Origin: Anaerolineaceae bacterium UBA5404
GTDB lineage: Bacteria > Chloroflexota > Anaerolineae > Anaerolineales > Anaerolineaceae
Assembly: GCA_002409625.1 (NCBI GenBank)
Contig: DHNY01000010.1
Span: 1-64,000, forward strand
DNA: 64,000 nt
Direction: 5' to 3'
A program made the translations under genes and the position numbers. Below, piece after piece: positions 41,414-49,215 of this stretch (the stretch's first letter is position 1; every line of letters starts with the position of its first letter). A model generated the notes under the pieces. That model was not told where the DNA came from and made no database searches. It saw nothing but the letters and a program-made list of their open reading frames with translations.

Positions 41414-42037
41414 ATGACTAAGATAAATACGCTCATTTTTGACTTTGGTAACGTGCTTGTGAACCTGCATGAAGAAGAAGAATTGCACGCCATATTGGAA
41501 GATTTAGGAAAGCCAGCTAGTGGCACTATGGCTGAGATGATTCTGATGCCTGGTGGCTCTGAAGTTTTTTGGGATGTGATGCGCGGAAAGACCACTGAAG
41601 CCCAAATGTGGCAGATGATGGCTGATGAGTGGGATATTCCTTTTGAGAAAGCCAAAGAAGTTATGCAACTTATTGCGGCGCCAAATCGCCCCAATTATCC
41701 CTTAATTGAATTCATCGAAAACCTGAAAGGGGATTATAAAATTGGGGTTTTGAGCAATGCAGGCGATGCAACCCTGGAGCGCCTTTTGCAATGGTACCCT
41801 TATAATAATTTTGTGGATGTGTTTGTCATTTCAGCAGAAGTGAAACTGGCAAAACCGGACGCTGAAATTTATGAGCTTGCATTGCGCATGCTTGATTCCA
41901 AAGGTGAGGAATGCGTTTTTGTGGACGATTTACTTGAAAACATCGAAGCTGCTGAGCAGCATGGCATCCTTGGCATTTGGCACCGTGACAATGACGAAAC
42001 GATCGCACGCTTAAAAGACATTCTGGGAGAAGCATAA
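41414..42037 (+). CDS. HAD-superfamily hydrolase, subfamily IA
   Basis: This 207-residue cytoplasmic phosphatase-like protein begins with the HAD motif FDFGNVLVNL, in which the usual DxD reads DFG; the second Asp is replaced by Gly, as in the YihX-like group. Motif II (VLSNAG), the motif III Lys (LAKPDAEIYE) and motif IV (VFVDDLLENI) follow. The substrate is unknown. The frame is open to 41357, but the TATAAT at 41402 argues for ATG 41414. Its TAA overlaps the rsmI ATG by one base, so the genes are co-transcribed. Confidence 0.85.
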   Translation: MTKINTLIFDFGNVLVNLHEEEELHAILEDLGKPASGTMAEMILMPGGSEVFWDVMRGKTTEAQMWQMMADEWDIPFEKAKEVMQLIAAPNRPNYPLIEFIENLKGDYKIGVLSNAGDATLERLLQWYPYNNFVDVFVISAEVKLAKPDAEIYELALRMLDSKGEECVFVDDLLENIEAAEQHGILGIWHRDNDETIARLKDILGEA

Positions 42038-42729
42038 TGCTCTATCTTGTAGCGACACCAATCGGCAATCTGGGAGATATGAGTTTTCGGGCTATTGAGG
42101 TTCTAAAAAGCGTGGATTTAATTGCCAGCGAAGACTCACGGCATAGCAGCATTTTGCTAAACCATTATGAAATCAGTAAACCGCAAACTGCTTTAAACAA
42201 CTTTAACGAACGTAAAGTGGCACCAAAGCTCATTGAACGCATGAAGCGAGGCGAAACTATCGCATTAATTAGCGATGCTGGCACGCCAGGTATCTCGGAC
42301 CCCGGTTATCTTCTGGTTCGATTGGCACTGGATGAAGACATTGAGGTGCAAGTTATTCCCGGTCCATCCGCGGGTGTGATGGCACTCACCTTAAGCGGTT
42401 TGCCCATGCACAGCTATCTTTTTAAGGGATTTCCGCCGGTAAAAGAAGGTCCGCGTAAACGATTTTTGGCGATGGATGCTGAGTCGGGTCATACAATGGT
42501 ATTTTATGAAAGTCCCTATCGGCTGCTCGCTTTTTTGGATAGTGCGATTGAGGTGCTGGGTGATCGCCAAGCGGCATTGGCAAACGACCTGACCAAAAAA
42601 TTTGAAAAAGTTTTGAGGGGTAGTTTGAGCGACATTAAAACCTGGGTTCAGGAAGATAAAATCCGCGGTGAGTATGTGATTTGTATTGAGGGTTTATCCA
42701 AAGACGCGCTTAAAAAGCAAAAGGATTGA
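42037..42729 (+). CDS. rsmI: 16S rRNA (cytidine1402-2'-O)-methyltransferase
   Basis: RsmI uses SAM to methylate the ribose of C1402 in the 30S decoding site. The 230 residues show the RsmI signature set: YLVATPIGNLGDMSFRA at the start, SDAGTPGISDPG for SAM binding, and FYESPYRLLAFL. The family is related to tetrapyrrole methylases but these motifs place it in RsmI. It overlaps the HAD gene by one base and, at the 3' end, the convergent yhhQ by 20 bases. A second, diverged copy lies at 48427-49125. Confidence 0.93.
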   Translation: MLYLVATPIGNLGDMSFRAIEVLKSVDLIASEDSRHSSILLNHYEISKPQTALNNFNERKVAPKLIERMKRGETIALISDAGTPGISDPGYLLVRLALDEDIEVQVIPGPSAGVMALTLSGLPMHSYLFKGFPPVKEGPRKRFLAMDAESGHTMVFYESPYRLLAFLDSAIEVLGDRQAALANDLTKKFEKVLRGSLSDIKTWVQEDKIRGEYVICIEGLSKDALKKQKD

Positions 42730-43432
42730 GATCTTTGGGGTCTGTAAAAACATCAATACCTTCTGATTTTTTCAATTTGTTGACAGACCAATAGGTGAGG
42801 GGTGTACAAAGCACTTCAACCAGGACTTTAAAGATGTAATTGGTGATGATCAGGGACCAAAACAGGTCTTTGCTGAACACACCTGTTAGCGTGGCAACAC
42901 CCACAAAAAGGGCAGTATCGAGCAATTCGCCCAATAAAGTGCTGCTAATGGTGCGTAACCAAAGGTGTTTACCTTGGGTGCGGTTCTTCATGATCGCCAT
43001 GCTCATAGCGTTCGAAAAACTTCCACCAAGATAACCAGCCAGGCTGGCCAATACAATGCCACCACTGCTTAAGCCACCCAGAATGAGGTCAAAGGCTTCT
43101 TGTCCTCCATCCTTGAGCCAAAGCGTTTCCCCGGGTAAGTACCGGATGAGCAAAAACATCAAAAAGCTGAATACCAAGGCGCCAAAGCCAATCCAAATAA
43201 CCCGACGGGCGCGCTTGAAGCCATAAACTTCGGTCAAAATATCGCCAACCACGTAAGCAATCGGAAAGAAGACCGTGCCAGCATCAAAGACGATTGGAAT
43301 TCTGGCGATTGAAAAGCCCCAATCGATCAGTTTTGCCGAGGACGCAAAGTTACTCAGGACCAAAACAAGCACAAAAATGATTGAAATGAGATCAAGATGC
43401 TTAAAAGTTAAAGGTGTTTTTTCTTTGTTCAT
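42710..43432 (-). CDS. yhhQ: Queuosine precursor transporter (YhhQ/VUT family)
   Basis: The 240 residues form six or so helices and match the YhhQ family, which imports preQ0, preQ1 or queuine. Conserved features are FDAGTVFFPIAYVVGDILTEVYG in the second to third helices, and GELLDTALFVGVATL. It sits among RNA-modification genes and 4 kb from a tRNA-guanine transglycosylase gene, which supports a role in supplying 7-deazaguanine. There is no Shine-Dalgarno; a minus-strand TATAAC lies 15 bases upstream, so the leader is very short. Confidence 0.88.
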   Translation of the reverse strand: MNKEKTPLTFKHLDLISIIFVLVLVLSNFASSAKLIDWGFSIARIPIVFDAGTVFFPIAYVVGDILTEVYGFKRARRVIWIGFGALVFSFLMFLLIRYLPGETLWLKDGGQEAFDLILGGLSSGGIVLASLAGYLGGSFSNAMSMAIMKNRTQGKHLWLRTISSTLLGELLDTALFVGVATLTGVFSKDLFWSLIITNYIFKVLVEVLCTPLTYWSVNKLKKSEGIDVFTDPKDLNPFAF

Positions 43433-43508
43433 AGAATACGCAATTGGTTATACTACAAAACCACTAAAATAGGGCTTTTGTTTTTTCTTTTTTAAGCTAC
43501 AATAGAGT

Positions 43509-44270
43509 ATGGCAATGCAAAGATTCTTTATAGACCCACGGTATATAGTTGGAAACGATGTAACCTTCCCAGAAGAAGTTGAAAGGCAAATACGCAAGGT
43601 TTTAAGGCTGGAGAGCTCTGATGCTGTGGTTGTTTTGGATAACACAGGCATGACTTATCTTGTTGAACTTCAGATTAAGCGGGGACAAGCTATAAAAGGT
43701 GTGATTGTCGACAAGGAACCTGGTATCGCAGAGCCTGGCACAGCCATTCGGCTTTGCTTTAGTTTAAGCAAAAAGGAAAAGCTGGAATGGATTTTTCAAA
43801 AATGTACTGAAATTGGTGTGACCATTTTTCAGCCTTATGTCTCCAGTCGTAGTCTGGTGCAGGATCCTGAAAGCTTCGAAGCGAAACGCGAGCGGTATAC
43901 AAGCATTGTAAGGGAAGCAGCAGAACAGAGCATGCGCTCAGTAATGCCTATTTTGATGCCTGTGATGAGCTATGAAGCCTTAATCGCGGAAAAGTTTGAA
44001 GCTGCGAAGATTATTCCTTGGGAAGGGACTGCCACGGTGGAGCGTTTGAATGCGAAGATGATTTGTAAGTGCAACAACGCACAACCGGTTGAAATCCGCC
44101 TGTTGATTGGACCAGAAGGCGGGTTTAGCCGTGAAGAAGTTGAACAAGCAGAAGAATACGGCTATCAACAGGCTTCCTTAGGTAAAACACTTCTTCGAAT
44201 GGAAACGGCATGCGTCGTGGCTACCTCACTAGCGCGCCATTTGTGCGAAACAGACAAACCAACTAACTAA
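43509..44270 (+). CDS. rsmE: 16S rRNA (uracil1498-N3)-methyltransferase
   Basis: RsmE methylates N3 of U1498 at the top of helix 44. The 253 residues comprise an N-terminal PUA-like domain (about 1-75) and a knotted SPOUT domain with LLIGPEGGFSREE and LGKTLLRMETA. A TACAAT -10-like box ends five bases before ATG 43509, with no Shine-Dalgarno, so the message may be leaderless; ATG 43515 is an alternative start. It converges on the RsmF-like gene with only 7 bases between. Confidence 0.92.
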   Translation: MAMQRFFIDPRYIVGNDVTFPEEVERQIRKVLRLESSDAVVVLDNTGMTYLVELQIKRGQAIKGVIVDKEPGIAEPGTAIRLCFSLSKKEKLEWIFQKCTEIGVTIFQPYVSSRSLVQDPESFEAKRERYTSIVREAAEQSMRSVMPILMPVMSYEALIAEKFEAAKIIPWEGTATVERLNAKMICKCNNAQPVEIRLLIGPEGGFSREEVEQAEEYGYQQASLGKTLLRMETACVVATSLARHLCETDKPTN

Positions 44271-44277
44271 ATACCAT

Positions 44278-45723
44278 CTAGCGTAAGTACCGATGCGGTA
44301 AAAGGTTGCGCAATCTTTGCGCGCTCCATTTTCCTGCGCCTATCAGGACATCATTTTCATTTTTAATAGCCAATATGCCCAGTTCGCAGTTTGCGGGTAA
44401 TGCCAGGTTTCGCAGATCATGCCCTTGAAGCCATGTGTCTTGGAGTTCTGGTGGCATTTGCCACACATTGTTTTCAAATTGATCACCGAAACGCATCACA
44501 AACTCAAAGCCAGGTTCCAATTGACCCTTGATAAGCTTACCCAAGGGCAAACCGAGGGTGTTGTAGGGCAGGGTTTGAAAGTGTTGCAGGTATGCTTTGG
44601 GGATGAGGAAAAGCTGGCTTTCGCGTTGATAGATTTCAAATTGGTTAAACTGACTTGCTGTTAGCCCAAACCGATCAAATATTTGATTAATAAGTATCTC
44701 GGTTTCTTTTTCTCTAAGCTTGACAAGTCCGGTCTGAGAAAAGTCACGTTGAGGGATTGCCAGCTTATTGGTCTCGATCTGGTTGGTTTTAAGCAGTTTG
44801 GCGGCGAAAAAGCCGTTTGTTGCGTATAGATGAGGCCAGACACGCATTGTGTTTTGCAGACTGTGATGAAATTCCAGGTCCTGGAAGTGTGTCAAACCTT
44901 TGCTGCGGGGATTTTGAATGAGGGGCTCAGCGATTGAGACCGATTGAGGATAAAGGTTTAAGATGGCGTTTACAACGGCTTCGTTTTCTTCAGGTGACAT
45001 GGTGCATGTGGAATAAACCACCTCGCCACCGATTTTTGCAGCTTTGAGCGCGGAAATCAGTAACGCCACTTGCCTTAATGCCAGACGATCGCGTTCTGAA
45101 GTGCTGATGTCACGAAAGGGGTGGCTCTCAGATACGCGCAAGCTTTCCATGCTACAAGGTGCATCCAGCAAGATGCGGTCAAAAGTCTCTGGGAACCAAT
45201 CGCCAAGCTTTTCGCCGGCGTAATTGGCAATCATGCCGTTTGACATCCCCCAGCTTTGACTGACAACGCGCAAAGCGGAGAGCCTAGAGGCGCTCGAATC
45301 GTTAGCGATGATAAAGGCTTTATCCTGGCTGCGGTCAATCATTTGGGTGGTTTTTCCGCCTGGAGAGGCTGCCATATCGAGGAGCAATTGTCCTGCGCTC
45401 ATTGGGCTAAAGAGCGCGACAGGCAACATGGATGCGGCATCCTGGATGTAGTAATAAGCGAAACGGTGTTCAATGGTTTGGCTGATTGGCGTCTGGGCAT
45501 CTAAAACATGCATGCCATAATCCCAAAAAGGAACTGGTTCGGTTTGCCAGCCATAACGCGATTGCCACTCTTGCATCACGACTTGGGGTTGCGCATTTTT
45601 GAGCAAATTGACCCGAACTGCCAAAGGCGCGTTCTGCGTTGATGCGGCAACAAGCGTTTCAAAATCCTCATTGGAAAGATAAGGTTTGTATCGGTGCAAG
45701 GCTGAATGAATAACTTGGCTCAT
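44278..45723 (-). CDS. RsmF/NSUN-type rRNA m5C methyltransferase
   Basis: This 481-residue protein has the length and layout of E. coli RsmF, which makes m5C1407 in 16S rRNA. The SAM site DMAASPGGKTTQ, motif IV DAPCS and motif VI STCTMSPEENE with the nucleophilic Cys are present. After motif IV the usual Gly-Glu-Gly reads Met-Glu-Ser. The C-terminal part (about 310-481) matches the RsmF RNA-binding region ending in a PUA-like domain. The target C1407 is inferred from family and context. The gene overlaps the Arm-like gene upstream by 4 bases (ATGA) and closes the five-gene operon. Confidence 0.88.
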   Translation of the reverse strand: MSQVIHSALHRYKPYLSNEDFETLVAASTQNAPLAVRVNLLKNAQPQVVMQEWQSRYGWQTEPVPFWDYGMHVLDAQTPISQTIEHRFAYYYIQDAASMLPVALFSPMSAGQLLLDMAASPGGKTTQMIDRSQDKAFIIANDSSASRLSALRVVSQSWGMSNGMIANYAGEKLGDWFPETFDRILLDAPCSMESLRVSESHPFRDISTSERDRLALRQVALLISALKAAKIGGEVVYSTCTMSPEENEAVVNAILNLYPQSVSIAEPLIQNPRSKGLTHFQDLEFHHSLQNTMRVWPHLYATNGFFAAKLLKTNQIETNKLAIPQRDFSQTGLVKLREKETEILINQIFDRFGLTASQFNQFEIYQRESQLFLIPKAYLQHFQTLPYNTLGLPLGKLIKGQLEPGFEFVMRFGDQFENNVWQMPPELQDTWLQGHDLRNLALPANCELGILAIKNENDVLIGAGKWSAQRLRNLLPHRYLR

Positions 45724-46535
45724 AGTTTCTTGATGAAGTATAGCAGCTCTGAACCCACTTGCGTCTGCTGCAGGCTAAAGTCTAAACCCTGGATGGCATT
45801 TTCAACCATTTTGGTGTGGTAATCGGCAAGGGAATGATGCCCGCGCAAGTCTCTTGCCGGCAGGCTGATCACGATTTGGTTTACTTTGAGCTTTTTAATC
45901 AACTGGCGAGTACAACCAGGCTTTCTTTTTTCCATGCGGTGGACTTCTTTGAATAAAAAGGCGCAATCTGCCTGAAGAAGTAAGGGTTGAGCGATGAAAT
46001 CCTGTTGAAGCGTGCGCGCAAAGGGAAAATAGCTTTGAAAAAACATATCCAGAAAGTTTAAACGGGGTTGATGGATATCGATTGCGTAAAAGGTTTTGAG
46101 GCATGGATTATTAAACCAGGGAAGTGCCAAGGGATCCAACGCGCAGGCGAGGTCTAAAACACTTTCAACATGTCCGATATGCGCCCAAATTTCGGCATAA
46201 AAGGCATCAAGATGAGTTAGCCGCTCGCGAGTTGAGGCATGTTTGCGCATCAGGTCTTTGGCGTAGGTTTTTAAATCCGGTTCGCTCATTTTTGATTGAT
46301 TAAGCTCGATGTGTTTCTGGCTTTCCTGTGAATAATCAATGTCTTCCAGGTAAGGGGCAATGACTTCGTGCAATTTTTTACGGAAGTTTTCTTTAATCTT
46401 GGCTTTATTTTGAGTTTGTTGTGTTTCGGAATCAATTAAATCGCGTAAAAAGGGATGCGGCAGCTGCAAATTGCGGTACTTGCGACTGTTTTGCACGTCG
46501 TCGATCATTTTTTGGATGTCTGCTTCATTAATCAT
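45720..46535 (-). CDS. ArmA/RmtB-like 16S rRNA methyltransferase paralogue (second copy, diverged)
   Basis: This 271-residue protein follows the plan of the 16S rRNA (guanine1405-N7) methyltransferases: an N-terminal helical domain with SRKYRNLQ (17-24), KHASTRERL (98-106), the SAM motif LDLACALDPLALPW (127-140), IDIHQ (152-156), FLFKEVHRME (193-202) and ISLPARDL (223-230). Two signatures differ from the family as I recall it: CGL reads CAL in the SAM loop, and the Lys-Gly-Met loop reads HSLADY. It may be a less active or differently targeted partner of the adjacent copy. It overlaps both neighbours (8 and 4 bases), so all are co-translated. Confidence 0.78.
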   Translation of the reverse strand: MINEADIQKMIDDVQNSRKYRNLQLPHPFLRDLIDSETQQTQNKAKIKENFRKKLHEVIAPYLEDIDYSQESQKHIELNQSKMSEPDLKTYAKDLMRKHASTRERLTHLDAFYAEIWAHIGHVESVLDLACALDPLALPWFNNPCLKTFYAIDIHQPRLNFLDMFFQSYFPFARTLQQDFIAQPLLLQADCAFLFKEVHRMEKRKPGCTRQLIKKLKVNQIVISLPARDLRGHHSLADYHTKMVENAIQGLDFSLQQTQVGSELLYFIKKL

Positions 46536-47340
46536 TATGACTTATGATGAAAAAAAGTTCATTTGCTACGGCATACTCTTGAACCTTGAATGATTTATTC
46601 TCAAGGAGAGCTTCAAATTGAGCGCGATAGGTTTTTTCCATGCCTTTATTTTGTCTGCCAAGACTTTTGAGAGGGTAAGAGACAATCATGTGCCTAAAAT
46701 TGAGCGTGTTGAGCAATTTTTCTGGCGCTGTTTTATCCATTTGAGCCAGCAAAGGCATCGTTTTGAGCAGGATGATTAAGTCAAAGGTTTGGTTTGGCTG
46801 TGTTTCAAGAATGTCACATTCAAAAATATGCGTTTGCGGTCTAAAAGTTTCAAAATAGGTAGATAGGAAGTTCAGCATCGGCAGGACAATGTCGCATGCC
46901 TGGTATTCAATATCTGCTGTAATGGGCATCCAAGGAATTGCCAAGGGATGAAGCCCACAAGCCAGGTCTAAAATGCTTTGTGGCGATGGGATGAGGCTAA
47001 AAAGGTCTTTGTAAATGAATTCGAGGTAGGGCAAACGTTCGGAGGTAGAGGCGTGCAGGCGCATGACTTGTTTTAATGACTCGAGATGTTCAGGCGCACG
47101 AAAAGAGGGTTGATCTTGCAATTTATCAAGCCATTGCGCGTAGTTTATATTGGTTGGGATAAAAGCGCCGGCAAGCCTGTGCAATCGGGTTCGGGTAGAT
47201 TTTAGTGCCTTAACCTTATTGCCTTGATTATTGAGCTCTTCAGCAGCAATTTTTGAAACCAAACCTCGAGAGAGCCTGTTGTACTTCGCACTTTGCAAGA
47301 CTTCTTCTAAAAAGGCGGCAATATCGACTGATTCAGGCAT
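46528..47340 (-). CDS. ArmA/RmtB-like 16S rRNA (guanine1405-N7)-methyltransferase homologue (first copy)
   Basis: The 270 residues carry the full set of Arm-family landmarks: SAKYNRLSRGLV (17-28) in the N-terminal ribosome-binding domain, LHASTSERL (95-103), LDLACGLHPLAIPW (124-137), ACDI (148-151), LLKTMPLL (191-198), VSYPLKSLG (220-228) and KGMEKTY (232-238). In known members the enzyme methylates N7 of G1405 in mature 30S subunits. That activity protects producers and resistant pathogens from 4,6-disubstituted aminoglycosides. Here the gene is embedded in an rRNA/tRNA modification operon, overlapping tgt by 8 bases and the second copy by 8. The target is inferred, not shown. Confidence 0.82.
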   Translation of the reverse strand: MPESVDIAAFLEEVLQSAKYNRLSRGLVSKIAAEELNNQGNKVKALKSTRTRLHRLAGAFIPTNINYAQWLDKLQDQPSFRAPEHLESLKQVMRLHASTSERLPYLEFIYKDLFSLIPSPQSILDLACGLHPLAIPWMPITADIEYQACDIVLPMLNFLSTYFETFRPQTHIFECDILETQPNQTFDLIILLKTMPLLAQMDKTAPEKLLNTLNFRHMIVSYPLKSLGRQNKGMEKTYRAQFEALLENKSFKVQEYAVANELFFIISHND

Positions 47341-48430
47341 GCATCGCTCTTAGATCGTTGGTAAGCTGGGTCATAAACCGAAGATTATGCATGGTGGCAA
47401 GGCGTTGATAGTTAGCATCTCTTTGTCTGTAAAGATGATAAAGGTAGCCGAGGCTGTATTCTTGACAAGCCAGGCAAGCACAGCCCGGGGAAATAGGCTC
47501 ATTGGATCGGATGTAATAATCGCTGTTGATGTACACAAATTTTAGCCAATCGCCGGTTTCGTCCAGGCTTGCGTTTGCGCTTTGTTTGGCATAAAGCCTG
47601 CCATGGCGGGCATCGCGGGTGGGTAAGGCACAATCGAACATTTCATAGCCAAACCGATACGCAGCGACAATGCTTTGTGGGTGCCCAATGCCCAGCGCGT
47701 GGATTGGAAATTCAGATGGAATTAAAGAGCGCGTATATTCCAGGATATCAGTAATCAAGTTTGATTCACTGTCGAGTGGCCAGCCACCAAAACCAAAGCC
47801 ATCAAAACCTATTTCTAAAAGCGCCTCTGCACAGCGTTTACGCAGGTCAAATTCTCCTCCACCTTGAACCACCCCAAACAACAAAGGGCGATCATTTTCT
47901 TCTAAATTACGGCTTTTTAGCAAGTCCTGGTAGGTTTTTTTAGCACGTTTTGCCCATGCGATGGTCAGTTCGACTGAGGTTTCCTGCTCTTTCCGACTGG
48001 CATCGACATGTGTGCAATCGTCCAGGCAAACCAGGATGTCTGACCCATAACTCATTTGAAGTTGAATGCTTTTTTCCGGGGTGAGCAAGAGCTTTCGTTT
48101 GGATGCTTCAGGGTAAAAAGTGATGCCTTTTTCTGTGAGGGAGCCAAATTTTGGGTTCTGCCGGATGAGCGAATAGGCTTGAAAACCACCGGAATCGGTC
48201 ATCAGCAAGCCTGGCCAGGCTGCCATCTTGTGCAGTCCACCCAGGGCGGAGATGACTGTTGAACCAGGTTTTTGCATAAGGTGGAAAGCGTTCATCATCA
48301 AGGCTTCCAAACCAACCGCTTGCAAATCCTGCCCGGTGAGAGCGCGAACATAGCCATAAGTCCCATCTGGCATAAAGGTGGGAAAGTTGAGCTGTTTATC
48401 ACGCACCTTAAAAGTTCGGGGTTTGGTCAT
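47333..48430 (-). CDS. tgt: tRNA-guanine transglycosylase, divergent
   Basis: TGT exchanges G34 of certain tRNAs for a 7-deazaguanine base. The 365 residues keep the general base Asp in DSGGFQ (79-84), FGVVQGG (185-191), the nucleophile region DCALPTRDARHG (266-277) and the zinc site CACLAC (317-322) with His 348. The pocket usually written GGL-x-VGE reads GGWPLDSE (215-222), and the N-T-Y/F-H motif reads NAFHL. The base it accepts could therefore differ from preQ1. It overlaps the RsmI paralogue by 4 bases and the first Arm-like gene by 8. YhhQ nearby suggests salvage. Confidence 0.87.
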   Translation of the reverse strand: MTKPRTFKVRDKQLNFPTFMPDGTYGYVRALTGQDLQAVGLEALMMNAFHLMQKPGSTVISALGGLHKMAAWPGLLMTDSGGFQAYSLIRQNPKFGSLTEKGITFYPEASKRKLLLTPEKSIQLQMSYGSDILVCLDDCTHVDASRKEQETSVELTIAWAKRAKKTYQDLLKSRNLEENDRPLLFGVVQGGGEFDLRKRCAEALLEIGFDGFGFGGWPLDSESNLITDILEYTRSLIPSEFPIHALGIGHPQSIVAAYRFGYEMFDCALPTRDARHGRLYAKQSANASLDETGDWLKFVYINSDYYIRSNEPISPGCACLACQEYSLGYLYHLYRQRDANYQRLATMHNLRFMTQLTNDLRAMHA

Positions 48431-49125
48431 CGGGATCGCCTGCTTTGGGGTTTGTCAAGAATGAGAATAAACTCCGCCTTGGTGTTTTCAACTTTGGGCA
48501 AAATTTCTTCGATTGTGCCCAGATAACTTCTCTCGTTGTGAAGGGTTAGATCGCAAGCTAAAAAGATAGTTTGCTTTTTGCCAAAGACTTCAGCACATTC
48601 GTTGAGCAATTTGCCCAGACGATAAGGTGTGTCCATCAGGATAAGGGCTTGTTTGAGGTGCGTGTTGGCGCGGAGTACTTTGAGGCGCTTATCCGATTGT
48701 GGCGGCAGAAAGCCGAGAAAAGTAAATTGATCTAAATTTAACGGGCAGATTGAAATGGCAGCGATTAAAGAGGATACGCCGGGCACGGTGCGCACGGGAA
48801 TAGCGGATTCGTACAGGATTTGAAGTAATTTACGCCCAGGGTCAGAAAAAACCGGTGTGCCGCAATCAGAAATGAGCGCCATGTTTTTGCCATTCAACAA
48901 CTCAATGAGGATGTTTTGTACCATCTCGGTTTCGTTGTGCTCATTGAGTGTGGTCAATTCGTTTTGAATGTTTAAATGTTTTAGCAGGGTTGAACCCTGG
49001 CGCCTTTCTTCGCAAATGACCAAATCAACTTTTTTGAGGGTTTCAATTGCCCTCAAGCTGATGTCGTTCTTATTGCCAATTGGCGTGGCAACGATGTAGA
49101 GTGTTCCCGGTTTTTGATTTCTCAT
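48427..49125 (-). CDS. RsmI-family SAM-dependent methyltransferase, second paralogue
   Basis: This 232-residue protein has the RsmI fold: LYIVATPIGNKNDISLRAIE at the N-terminus and ISDCGTPVFSDPG for SAM binding. Two motifs deviate from canonical RsmI: Gly-Ile/Met before SDPG is Val-Phe, and the ESPhR block reads DTPYRLG. A canonical rsmI is present at 42037, so this copy may act on another site or substrate. The frame is open to 49155, but AAGGAA six bases before ATG 49125 and the promoter position set the start. It is the first gene of the five-gene operon and overlaps tgt by 4 bases. Confidence 0.85.
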   Translation of the reverse strand: MRNQKPGTLYIVATPIGNKNDISLRAIETLKKVDLVICEERRQGSTLLKHLNIQNELTTLNEHNETEMVQNILIELLNGKNMALISDCGTPVFSDPGRKLLQILYESAIPVRTVPGVSSLIAAISICPLNLDQFTFLGFLPPQSDKRLKVLRANTHLKQALILMDTPYRLGKLLNECAEVFGKKQTIFLACDLTLHNERSYLGTIEEILPKVENTKAEFILILDKPQSRRSR

Positions 49126-49144
49126 TTCATTTCCTTCACATTGG

Positions 49145-49150
49145 ATTATA
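49145..49150 (-). promoter_or_regulatory. -10 box of the five-gene RNA-modification operon
   Basis: A minus-strand TATAAT lies 19 bases before ATG 49125, giving a leader of about 13 bases that still holds AAGGAA. No clear -35 box is seen. It diverges from the murJ promoter region (CATAAT at 49188). Confidence 0.5.
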
Positions 49151-49215
49151 AACAATCTTTGCCTGATTTGCTTAATTCATTCTGTGGCATAATTGTGGCT
49201 TAGTATGGAGTGACT

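Noticed and set aside
41339..41488. 50-codon extension of the phosphorylase-like gene
   Set aside because: It covers the divergent promoter region and the start of the HAD gene; AGAGG supports ATG 41338.
43433..43508. A preQ1 riboswitch before yhhQ
   Set aside because: The leader is too short and lacks the C-rich loop and A-rich tail of that riboswitch.
45720..47340. Recent horizontal acquisition of the Arm-like genes with a resistance element
   Set aside because: No mobile-element traces are present, the genes overlap their neighbours by a few bases, and base composition looks like the surroundings by eye.
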